In this document: one piece after another, positions 21,554-33,000 of the stretch | How positions within the stretch are numbered: the stretch's first letter is position 1 | Layout of the letters: each line of letters begins with the position of its first letter | Assembly: GCA_024811115.1 (NCBI GenBank) | Contig: JAKOGH010000645.1 | Span: 124,001-188,000, forward strand | DNA from: Terana coerulea | Taxonomy: Eukaryota > Basidiomycota > Agaricomycetes > Polyporales > Phanerochaetaceae | Length of the DNA stretch: 64,000 bases | Reading direction: 5' to 3' | The notes under the pieces: generated by a model | Told to the model about the DNA's origin: nothing | Databases searched by the model: none | Seen by the model: the letters and a program-made list of their open reading frames with translations, nothing else | Position numbers and translations under genes: made by a program

Positions 21554-23677
21554 TTACGCGCGGTTCTTGCCCGCGCTGGGGAAGAGGAAGAGCCGCTTGC
21601 GGTTGCGCGGCACCTTGACCTCGATCTCGACGTCCCGCGCGACCCCGTCCAGCCCGACCTCGCGCACGATGCGCTTCTCGACCTTGGGTATGTCGAGGAT
21701 CGGGTATAGCAGCTGGTCGCTGCTGTACTGCCAGTGCGGGGAATCCGTTTGTGATGCTGCGATGGGAGCGTGATGAGTACAGGCGCGGCGCTGATGAAGA
21801 GAAGGCGACTTACGACGACCACGCCGTGACCCGACGACACTGGCGCTGCTCGTGCTCTCCGTGGAGACAGAGCTCACGCTGACCTCGCTGCCGCGCCTGG
21901 CCCGCTGGCCAAGCTCGCGCGCACACTCGTCGCAGCCCTCGCACTCGCATTCCTCGCCGAGCGCGGCCATCGGCGGCGCGAAGCTCGCGCTCGAGTCCGT
22001 GCGCTTCAGCTTCACGTCCGGCACGAGCAGCTTGCCCTCGGCGCCCTTCTTCAGGATGTTGACCTCGCGCTTGCGTGTCGGCAGCGACGCCGACAGCGCG
22101 GGCAGCGAGTGCGTCGAGCCCGTCGGCGACGTCGGGCCCATGCCAGAGTGGCCGTGGTGGGAATGCGTGCGCTGGATCGCCGTGTGCGAGTGTGAGCGCG
22201 CCATGCGCTGCTCCGCGCGGCGGAGTAAACGACGCATCGAATTGCTTGTACAGCTCCTCGGCCTCGCTGCGCGCGCGGCTATTGCGCATGCCGTTGGTCG
22301 TGTTGACCGAGCGCACGCTCGCGCTCGAGCTGGCGACTGCGGACGCCGAGGATTCGCCGACCGTTGAGTACACGCCGCGCCCGCGCAGCGGCGTCGCGAC
22401 GATGCCCTTGTTGCTGTACAGATTGTGGATGTGCTCCTCCTCCTCGTCGAGCGTCATCGGCCGGCCCGCGCGGCGGCTGGGCGGCGCAGAGAGCGAGTAC
22501 ACGCTCGCCCGCCAACGGTCCGAGCCGTCGGTCCAGCCGGGGATTACCCGACGGCCCTGCGCGGTGGTGGTTGCGGTACTGAGCGCGTAGTTGGCTGAGA
22601 GCACGCCCGAGGGCGTCGCCCAGCTCGGCCGTTTGCGCTCCTTGGGGTTCGGCCGCCCGCTCTCGATGGCCTCCTTGATGCGCTTCGCGGCCATCATCAC
22701 GCCTGAGCAGTAGTCCTCCGGACGCTCGTACGCATACTCGTCGTCGAGCCGGTAGTCCTGCTCGTTCTCGAGCGAGTCGATGGTGAGGATGGAGGTGGTC
22801 GAGGCCTTGGAGGCTGTCGACGAGGCAGTAGATGAACGGAGAAGTGGAGGTGGTGGTGGGCAGGGCGGGAGGTCGTAGATGGACGCGAGGCGCGCATAGC
22901 CTGCGGGGATGGGATACGAAGGGCCGGCCTGAGGCTGAACCTCTTCTTGTTGTTGCTCGACGGGTGACGTCGGGACCGAAGTCGCCTTCGCACCGACGGC
23001 CTTGACGGCAATGCGAATGATACCCTCGCTCTCCAGCGAACTCCCGCTCTCCAAGCTGCTGTCGCTCGACTGCGAGCCGCCGACGAACGAGTTGTGTGGC
23101 ACTGGCGGGATGATGGGGCTGCGGGCACGGTGTTCCCGTTCCGGCTGGTAGTTGATGCCGATACCGGAGCTGCTCTGGAGATCCGCAAGGCGGCACTCGT
23201 CCGAGCAGTAGAGTGGTACGGGTGTCTGGTCGATGATGGTCCGGTGGCGGACGGGCGCGGCGGTGGAAGTGGGGGTGGTGGGCGACGGCGGGGACACAGC
23301 TGCCGTGATGTTGGTCTTCTGTGCTGCCGCAGCGGTCGGCTTTTGGGGAGGAGAACGCTTCAACGCGCCGTTGGGTTTCACGCGCCCCGTGCCGGCGACG
23401 AGTCCGCCTGTGCGGCGAGCGTTACCGGTCTTGTTTCTTGTGAGCGTAGGCTTCACAGCTGTCAAGAAGTTAGGTTGACGAACGCGACCTCAAAGAGGAA
23501 GGACGCACGAGCAGTGGGAGTTGTGGGCGGGGCGGCGGGTGCCTGCACTGTTGGCGCTGGCTGTGGTGGTTGCACCTGTGCGGTGGGGGCCGATGCAGGG
23601 ACGGGAACCTGAATACGCTTGGGCAGGATCTGGCGTGAGCAGACGGGACACCAGGTGGTGTCGAAGGCAATGTCCAT
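21554..23677 (-). CDS. ECL1/life-span regulatory factor-like zinc protein
   Basis: Exons 23677-23509, 23458-21814 and 21756-21554 encode about 671 residues. The N terminus, MDIAFDTTWCPVCSRQILPK, and LYCSDECRLAD about 60-100 residues later give the CxxC and CxxxC pairs of the fungal ECL1 family, whose yeast members extend chronological lifespan and respond to nutrient or zinc stress. The rest is Ser/Pro/Thr-rich and largely disordered, with acidic and basic patches (EECECEGCDECAREL) and a conserved-looking C terminus (YPILDIPKVEKRIV, ending PRNRKRLFLFPSAGK). It is far longer than yeast Ecl1. The frame changes once near 22220-22227: dropping one C would join QFDASFT to RRAEQRMARSHSH, and the downstream frame clearly has the coding composition. 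This is either a consensus error or a real lesion. It is isolated in a GC-rich gene desert. Confidence 0.82.
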
Positions 23678-23769
23678 GGCGTCGTCGGGGAGGACGGACA
23701 GAGTGGACGAATATGCGGCGAGGGAGGGAGGGCCTTCGGAGGATGCGAGGAAATCTCGTCTGGGGGGTT

Positions 23770-23806
23770 GGGATACATATAAACCTCGGGCGGGCAACCA
23801 ATCCCA
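23770..23806 (-). promoter_or_regulatory. Promoter of ECL1-like gene (ATTGG box and TATA)
   Basis: On the reverse strand GGGATTGGTTG (inverted CCAAT) is followed about 12 bases later by TTTATATG, roughly 95 bases before the start codon at 23677. Confidence 0.55.
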
Positions 23807-26800
23807 GCCCGTCCCATCACCAGTCCAGGCCTCCAGATCTCCATCGGCGCGCATCTCAGATCCGGGCGCTGGCCCAGATCCCGCATCGCAGATGCGTTTC
23901 TCTGCCGCGTCGAGCGCGGGACCTGCCCCAGAGACGGGTCTCCCGTGGACGGCCCCCTGCCCCTCGGCCGCGGGCCCTCGTCCGACGCCAGCCCAGGGGC
24001 GCGCACGTCTGCACGTCTGCAGCCGCAGTTTCCCCGGCCGCTCCCATTGGCCTCGCCTCGCCCCGCTCTCCCGGGCGTCTGCACGAGCCAATCCCAGGGT
24101 GTGCTACGGCCCGCGGGCCTCCGCCGCCTGTGCTCGCGCGCCCCACCGCCCAGACGGGCACTCCACAACGCCAGCCTGGCAAATTACGTCGCCCGCGGGC
24201 ACGTATCTGGTACTCCTCTCCCGCTGTCGCCTGACCTCCGTCGTCGTAAGATATCTCAGTCTGGCACACCGCACCAACGCAGCAAACTGCATAAGGCGAC
24301 GGCCACATCCAGCCTGGGGCGGACGTCACGCTAGCGCAAGCGCAAGCTACGCACCAGTGCATCCGAGCAACGAGCCTACGTTGCTGCGTTTGACTACCAC
24401 TATGAGGCCATTTAGCCTGGTAGCCTCCGTCACACCCGATCAAGTGCGCCGTGCGCTCGCGACGGCGGGAGATTGGTAGAGGCGGGCGGCAAGGCACGGC
24501 GGGTGCGCGAGAGCGCTTTACGCGCCGATCCCGCCCTGGCCGCCCGGTTTTGCCTCCCGCCCGACCACGCGCACGGCGGGCCTGGACCGCCTCCCAAGCC
24601 CTCGCCCTCATAAAAGGGCGCAATCCCTGGTGCGGCCCCTGCGCCCCCGATCGCCACCCGCCCGCGATATCCTTTCGGCGCGTGGCGCATATAAGCATGA
24701 TGCTTGCTGGACGCGCTCGCGCGCCCTCCGCATCTCGCACCGTCTCCAGCCACAGCGTCGTCATCGGTCTCGCAGCACAGTCTCGGCCGTCGGCCCACGC
24801 GGGCGCGCTGATTGGCCTGCACGCTGCCCCGCCCGCTCCAGGCCACCCTAGCGCCATCGATGCGTGATTGTTGTTTATTTAGTAGGTCGCGCCGCGCGTG
24901 CCTGTCTACCAAATCTCGCGCGCCCGCCTCGCCGCCCGCCGCACACGCTAACGCGAGCCAGGATCGCGCCGCCGCGGACGCACTGGGTCATATGAGGGCC
25001 CTGGGCGGGTGCCTTGCCATATCGGGCAGGCGTAGTGGGGTGCGTCTTTTGTCTCGCGTCGGTGTGTTTTGGGAGGGGAATGGAGGGTGCTCGGGGTTCG
25101 GCGGAGATGCGAGTCGCGAGGGGCGAGATGGACGCGTTTAGTGCCGGTACGTTTCTTGTCTCTGAAGTGTACCCTGTTTCGCTGATTGTATGCGGTCGAC
25201 AGCGTCCGACGTGCACCTGGCCTGTGCTTCATGGGACTCCCGCTGGAGGATGCTTCACGTCAGCCTGTGGATGGGTCGCTACATTGCTAGACCGTCTGGC
25301 TGGACTGGATGTCGCCGTGGGTGAGGTATGGCATTTGCAACAGGCTCATTTGAACGTGTGGCGGATGTAATACCTTTCCTGTCGCGTCAAGGTGGAGTGG
25401 TCTCTGCTCTTTACCTGTCTTGCCAACGGGACTCTAGTTACGGGTTCTGGATATGTCGCGCTGCTATGATATCTCCCAGCTTACCGAGGTGCTTACGATC
25501 CGAGGTTCCGAGGGTACTTCCTTCTGTCCCTTCACCTCTCTTCACTACCTTCACAACCCTCTGCAGCCTGCTCATTCTGGCACCCTCACCCATCACGTCC
25601 CCCGCCGCTTCTCTCTCCCGCCAAACCTTGGCTGCGGCGCATCTTGGACACGATCCCTTCTCGATCTGCGCACGTCGTGTCCCCCGGTCCGGAAGCCTCT
25701 TCCGTCCCCCCGCGACAATCCTGCGCACTTCACATATGCCGACCTAATGATCCCCGACGACGCCTTCGCGCCTTCGCCCGCCGTCACCGCGGCTGTCAAC
25801 GCCCCGCCGATCCATGGCATGGATAACCTGTCTGCCCCAGATTCCCCGCAAAGCGGTGAGGCCCCGTGCCAATCCCTTCGTGACATGCACTCCGCCACCC
25901 TCCCCTGCTCGCGCTGCCACGCCCCCTTGCAGCGGGCTTCCTTTACGCGTCGCAGCGCTCGATCTGGCACGCGCCTTTCCTGTCTGTGGCGGGCCGCGGA
26001 AGCTCAAGGTCGCGCAGGCATTGCTCGGCTCCACCACAGACACGTACGGCAGGTGCGTTGCCCTGTCCCGCCGCCGGCCTCCCACTGCGGCGTCGCAACC
26101 CACACACTTTGCCCGATCGCGAGCCAGCGCCGGCCAATAATCTGCACGGTGCCAGTCGCGACCGCCGGCAACCTTCGCTCGCCCTTCGTTTTCTCACCGG
26201 GCGCGCCGACGTCGCCGACGGTCTACAGCGCGGGCGCGATCGCGCGCCCTCCACTTTGTCGGTTTGGGCAAGCGCGCCTCCGGGGTGCTGAAAAGAGCCC
26301 TGGCGCTGCCGGACGCGGCAAACCTTGTTGGTTTACGTGCGGGTGGGCCCACGGGGCACGCCTTCTGTGTTTCTGTGTCTGACAGTGACATCTGCCAGGG
26401 CGTGCCCGAGCGTACTAGTGTCCTGTGGACCGATGACGGTGCATGCCCACCGTCACGGCCGTTGCTCATTGCTTATTACCCAAATGCGTACGAAACTCAC
26501 TTCCACATATCCACGTCTTGGAGGACGTCGTCTCCGTGCATCCAGATGACGGATGTCCCTCACATGTCGGCCACAGCAGCGTACTGTATTTCGTCGCCGC
26601 CCTCCGCCGACTGACATCGCCCCTCGCGCAAGCCGCTCGCGTCGATCACGTCCTTGGCAGGCCGGGCCTGTGGACACGGCACCCATCGCCCAGCCGTTGC
26701 ACCAAATCATGTCCATTTCCTGCGCTTCGCGGAAGCTCGTGCACGTCTCGTACCGCCAAAAACACATGCAGAAGCGTGCAATAGGCGTCCGCCAATCGCG

Positions 26801-29800
26801 ACGCGGTGGCGCGCTGTGTCGGCAAATGGGCAGCGGGGCGGCCAAGGCCCAGGGGGCCCGCACGCTCTCGAGCGGGCTCGAGGCCCGGCACGCGCGTTTC
26901 AGTATTTACCCTGGCGGCGTGCGCGTGCAGGCGTCGCGCTCGCGAGCGTTGTGAGTGCGTTGTGGTGGCTTGTGTTGCCGAGGCATCAGCGAACCGCAAC
27001 GCACAAGCGAGCGAGCGAACGCGCGACGTGATTCGCCGGTGCAAGCTTGCGACGCGGGCGATCTCTTGAGAAGGCGGGAGACCGCGACGGCGGCTGGCTC
27101 CATGCCCGTCGCTAACGCGCCGCGGGCGGCGCAGCTCGCCAGGCCGCGCGACGCGAGCAGCGCCCCGTCTGCCATCTGGCTAGCGTGCATGTGCCCGCTC
27201 CACCCCTCCAGGCCCGCACCGACCCCGGGCTTCGCGCTAACTGCACGGTTTCAAGGGCGTTGATTGGCTTGCGCGCTGTGCTCCCACGCCTCTGTGCCCG
27301 CTGCCCAATTCGCGCGTCGCCAACCCTGCACAGGCATCACGAGCGCAATATCACTGCATTTCCGAGTGTCTCCGCCCGCACCGCGCCGCCAGCCCTCTCC
27401 CATCCCCTTGCACACCCTATCTCGCCCACCCACACCCCCCCGTCGGGTCTCACCCTCGTCGTAATGAAAATCACGCATCATTCAGCTTCATGCCACCGGC
27501 CGCGTGCGCACCTCCTCGGACCCCCTATCGGCCCCCAAAAAATACAGTAAGGCGGAAGAAAAAGACGCAGAGCACGCTATAGGAAATCGGTGTAATCGCG
27601 GGGCGGCTGGGCCCCAAAAGGCGAGAGATCACACCGGGCTGATGCGCGCGGGCTGATAAGCCTGGGCGTGATGGGTCCGCTGGGGATCACCTGCCCGCCG
27701 GCAACTCAACGCGACGCGGGCGCGCGCGTAACCACCGGCCGCTGCCCCGTCGCTGCCGGCTGGCGCAGGGCACGCAGGCGTGTGCGCTCGGCTGCGCGCG
27801 GGGCTAAGCCCAGCGGGGACACGACGCGCTCGGGCAGGAGGCGGGGAGCGTAGATGCCTTTTCCGGGAATTTTGGGTGTTGTGTGCCCGTTGAATTGTTC
27901 GGGAGAGTTCCTTGTTGCGGATATGTTTCTTGGAGGGGACGGTATGTGTTCGACGATGGGCTGTTGGACGTTTAGAAGTTGGCTATGTGCTCAGTGCTGT
28001 TCTGGAGTAAGTACCTAATGTACGCTCCCCGACGCCAACACCGCACCTTACGCGCATCCATCCACCTCCTCCTCAGGCCTCACCGCCCGGCGGACGCACC
28101 AAGCCCATTTGTCGACATCCGTCCTTGGGTCCCTCGCGGCCCACCCAACCGCAACGCGCGAACTGCCAGAGGGTGCAGAAAGCCCGGAAAATCCGAAGAT
28201 GGCAAAACTGCGAGACACTCGGACGGCAGGCATCAACGGTTACGACCCGTTACGACACGCCTGGCGACCGCCCGCGGACGCGTCTCACTCGCCCCTCGCG
28301 CTGCACGGCCAGGGTGGGACCCATCGCCCATCGGCGAGATTGCGTTCAGCGTCGTGTGAGGCTTCCCTCGCTAGCGGCAGGCAGATCTGCGTAGCACAGT
28401 GCACGCATGCGGGTGCGCCACAGGCCCAGGGCTCCACTGCAGGATCGCGGGGACCCTGCGAGGTGAGTGGAGGGCTTCCGCCGTGTGGTTGGCACACGGC
28501 GCGCGGAGGCCAGGTTTCTCTCGGTCATACACACGACGGGTGAGATCTGAAAGGGCGGACAGGGAGCGGTCTACATATTCCACAGTCGGAGTACTGGCTT
28601 GACCAATGCTCCTGGTTGCGGGATAAGCTGACCACAAGTCCAGTGGAAATAACAAGAGGACTTACCAAGGTGCAGATATGAGCCAGAGTCATAATTCAAA
28701 ATCAACGACCGACGGCGCACCCAACATCTTGCACTTCTCCCACCCCGCGGCGCCCCACAGAGGTGGGCGGGGCGGATTCGAGCGCCCATGCTTTGCGCTC
28801 CGCCCTTCTCCCGCTCGGCCGACGCTGTTCGCTCGCCGATGCCTCTTCACTGGCACCTTGCGTCGTCACGCCGCCACCATTCCTCCAGGTCCACGGACGG
28901 TATGCCTTTGTGCCCCATGCAGAGCGGCACAGGCTGGACGCGGCGCGGGTGTGGATGGCAGCTCGGCCGCCGCACACGCCCCCGAGCGCACACCCCCGCC
29001 GCCGACGCCACGGCCCGCTAGCTTCCCAGCCGCTCCGCGCGTCACGGCAGCCCCGAACAGCAGCCACCTGTCAGCGGCACAGCTGCCATCTGTGCAGCGG
29101 CACCCCGCATTTCCCCGCGTGCATGCATAAGCGGCCGCCAATCACAAACAAGGGCGAAATTGTAATTCTATTCTATTCAATTCATTCGTTCATTTGGCGT
29201 GGCGGGCGGGAGATGGGGCGCACCGCGCGCGCACGGTGGAGCGCGAATCCGGGGTAGGTGGGCGGCCGGCGGGGACGGGGACAGGTGTGATGCGGGGCTG
29301 TGGGCGCGCTGCGCCACGACGCCCGTCACCCCGCTGGCAAAGCCCGGGCTGATGCTGGCTGAGCGCTGCGCGTTCATGCAGACTGCGATCTGAGGAGACT
29401 CGGGGCGGAGGCGTCGTGACTGCACCCGTGCACGGGCGTGGGCACGCGCGTGATGCCGCCGCCGTCTGAGTGATTGCAGCGGCTCTCGCCCAGCACGTTT
29501 CTCGCTTTCCTCTAGCCATGCCCCATCGTGCCGTGCCTCTTCAGCTTCCGTGCTGAGCGGAGAACACACCAGACGGCACGCCGCCGCGCGTGGAGATGAG
29601 ACTTGTGTGTGCGTGCGATGGGGTGATGGGCATCGGGACGGAGGATCAAGACAAGAAGGCCAGGGCCGGCAGCGCCACAATGCCCTTGTCTCTCCCGTCT
29701 GCGCCGCCTGGGCACAGGTCCGTCTCGTCCAAAGCGTGGACTGCCTGCTGGAGACCAATACCCAGGAGAGGAAGCGACGGGACTGGTGGGTCGCTGGGAT

Positions 29801-32800
29801 GGTCGGTGACGGACTGATGGCGACGAGAACGTCCGCGTCAGCCCGATAGGACAAGCATAGCAGAGTAAGCAGGCTCACATCCGGACTGGCCGACATATGC
29901 TGATACATGCGATGCTATTCCAGGCTATACCCGACTGTCCCAATTATTCCGACGTCGGGTGACTGGGGCTACGCGCATAGTAGTAGTGCTAATTGCTAAT
30001 GCTCTTGGACGCAGACGCTGAATATTATATTGAATATTCCAGCGCACCAATAATGTACGCGCCAAGGCGTGTCTCAACACTCCTGTCCTCGCCGCCCACA
30101 GCGCACGACCGCACAGGCGGTAGAGCGGCCCAGGCCGCTGCGTGTTTCACGGGAAGGGTCGTCTGACCCCACCGCACCCTGCGAAGGCCACGACGTCGCC
30201 CAGAACCTAAGCACGCGAAGGTGAGAACCCCCGCGTACGCGCTGCCAACGCAAGATTGACTTACATTATGCGCGCGAACGCCTACCGCCGCAGGATCCTG
30301 CACATGCCCTTCTACTTCCTGCGCTGAGACCGCGTCCGTACATGGGCGCGGGACGAGCTAATGGGCGCGCCGCGCGCGGTCCCGTACCCCAGTCCGCCCG
30401 TCCGCGCCGTCCCCGCGGGGATGTCTGCACATCGGACACCGTCGGGCGAAATGCAACACGCCCTTCCTCCGACGCCCCCTGGCTGACGACGGTCCCCCGA
30501 CAGCAACCCCCTGTTTACCCCTGATCGCACCCCGCCCTTCTCCAGCCGACACGTCAATCTGGCGTCGCGCCTGCGCACACCGCATAGCTAATCAAATGAA
30601 AGTGTATTGGACGGCTGGCGGGGCATCAGCGCAAATCAGGGATCCGTCAAGCAGCCTTGCGCGAGAGGCTTCTGGTTGGTTGGTTGGTTGCTCGGTTGCT
30701 CGCGGGCTTGACGGGGATGTCACGTCGCTGGTTGCTGGGCCGCGGACGGCCGTGGGGGATCAGTCCTGCGCAGCTGGCGGGGCCATATGGCTCGTCGTGC
30801 CGCCTGGTCGCACGTCAGTTTGCCGTCGGGACTCCGCCGTGCACGCCAGTTGACCAGGAGGGGCGAAGGGAAAAGACGGGCGGCGCGTCATGGATGAGGC
30901 GTCGCACTGGTCCGAGGGCGTGTTCTCCTGTTCTCCCGCGTCGAGCCTGTCCTAGACTGCGTCTTCGTCATCTGCGAGACGCTGCTCTGCGGCACAGGGG
31001 GGCTTCGGGAGGCTTCGCGCGCGGGGACGGGCAGGGCGTGTTGCTAGGCGAGCGCGAAGCACCGTGTCATCCGACAAACCTTCACCGAACCACGACAAGA
31101 TCCCGTCAAGTCCATGAAATGACGATGCATCAGCGGACATACGGGTTGTGCGCAGATGAGCCCCGAGTATGCGCTAGTGCACGACTTGGGTGGGGCGCCG
31201 TCCTTCTGGCCTTCTGCGTGATTGGCTCGTCGAGGTTCCGAAGCTGGCACCGCGAAGGGGGCCGATCAGGGGTCTCCACGTCCCACTGAAGACAACCTGT
31301 TGGATATCTAGATAAATGAATATGGACAGCACGTTGACGTGAACGTCAGTGTGCAGTCACCCCACCACATACAGAGCGGACCTACACTTCGTCAGGCAGG
31401 CCCGAGTATGCAGGGTCGCATGGGCATTTGCGCGGCTCTGATTGGCTGCTTTCCACTCTTGGAATATGCTTGCAGCATAATGCGATACAGGCTCGTCCTC
31501 CATTTGTTCGGACACATTTTGCATGTCCACCCGTCAAATTGACGGCCAAAATCAAACTGTCCTGGTCTCGGTCCGTCTACAGCCGGGAGCAGGCAAAGGC
31601 TCTGATAGGGTAGTGATAGGTATGTATGCACAACCTGGAGACCGACATAGGCATCAGCACAGTCATATGTCCGCGCGCCGTCGAACACTCACAAAGAACG
31701 CAAAGCACGCACAGACTTCTCGGACGTTTGCGGTGCCTGGCGACTCTCGTCTGAACCTTGTTTCGAGGCAGAACGACCGGGCGCTCATGGCCACAGCGCG
31801 CAGGGTTTCCCCGACGATACGCACCGGGGACGCACCGGCTGCCACACAGACGGGCGAATCCCAGGCCAGTCGGAGGTTATACTCTGCGCTGTCCTGCCCA
31901 GATGGACGAATCGCAGCGCAAGGGGGCTCGAGCGCTCTGCGGAGCTTGCGGGCGAGCGCGCTGTGCGGCGGGCGAGCACCAGGCTGCAGCGCGTGCACCA
32001 CGGTCCCCCATATGCCTCGCCCGCGACAACGCGTGGCGCGAGGCGGTGGGCACCCGTGCATGTCCTCCGACTCACAAGGCCCATCGATGGCCTCGCGCAA
32101 GCTGGCGCCGAACGCGGTTGCCGAAGTAAGCAGGCCACAGCACCCCGGCATGTGATTGCGCGAGGACAAGCTACAGCCGAAGCTCAAACCGGACGCAATT
32201 GTCCAGCGATCGTCCACGGGTGTCTCGCGCGCCTGCGTCTGTGAAGCTTGGGTGGCGAACGGGGCGGGGGTTCGGACAGAGAAAGCAGTGGGAGGTGCAT
32301 GCAGAGCCTGCGAAGCGAAGCGCGGCAGGGCACGGCACCGCCCCGCGCGCGCAGACGCAGGAAGACGCGCCAGACGCGCCGGCGCGCGTTGAGTCGCCGC
32401 GGGGCGTCGATCCTCCCAAACGCGTCCCGGGAAGTCGCCGCGCGCCCTGCTGGCCACCCGCTGCGCGCGCGCGGGAGACGTAAAGGCCCGAGGGGCAGGA
32501 GGCTGCGGCGGTCATCCGGGCGTGCGCTGACGACATCACACACAGATGGCTGCTACAGTCGCGGACAGATAGCGGCGGGCGTACGTAAAGATGAGGACGA
32601 CAACGACAATAGAGGACGAGGACCGCGAGGCGATCGATGGCGGGTCCGCCGGGGACCGCTTTTGCGCTCTGGTGTGTGTGCTGCACGCCTGCGCGGGTGT
32701 AGCAGCGATGCGGGATCGAGGGTATTGATCTGTTTGCTGCAACGACCGATGCAAGCCGATCGCGCGTCGCCGCGCCCGTGACTCGAACGGTGGAGTGTCA

Positions 32801-33000
32801 GCGGACGACTCGCGCAGCCGCGGCCGGCTGTGCAGAAGCACGCCCCTGGGCGATCGCGCAAGAGGATTAGGGGGCGTCGGCATTCGGAGGCACGGATGCC
32901 AGCGAGTTTCAACCTGAACTTCGGAGGAATGCGCTCGACGGACGCGCCTACGGAGGACATCACTCTGCGAGGCCCCAGTCACGACATCCAAAGAAGACTC
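23807..33000. other. GC-rich region without convincing genes, second part
   Basis: Over 9 kb of GC-rich DNA. Overlapping open frames on both strands lack domains and splice structure. GCCAATC/GATTGGC boxes recur (24090, 24813, 26792, 27263, 29136, 31213, 31438) and TATA-like elements appear at 24608 and 24690. A short forward patch at 25747-25860 (IPDDAFAPSPAVTAAVN) has a protein-like look but no continuation. Confidence 0.55.
30674..30690. repeat. Short (GGTT)n microsatellite
   Basis: Four GGTT units in a row in non-coding DNA. Confidence 0.75.

Noticed and set aside
22279..23196. 305-residue frame overlapping the ECL1-like gene
   Set aside because: Shadow frame; the other frame carries the CSDEC zinc motif and normal Ser/Thr/acidic composition.
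23856..24857. 333-residue reverse-strand open frame upstream of the ECL1-like gene
   Set aside because: Composition is Arg/Gly/Ala noise with no start context or homologous motif; the interval instead looks like promoter and intergenic DNA.
10000..33000. Mating-type pheromone precursor genes (short CaaX-ending frames) in the gene-free region
   Set aside because: No short frame ending in a convincing CaaX box with a suitable precursor was found.
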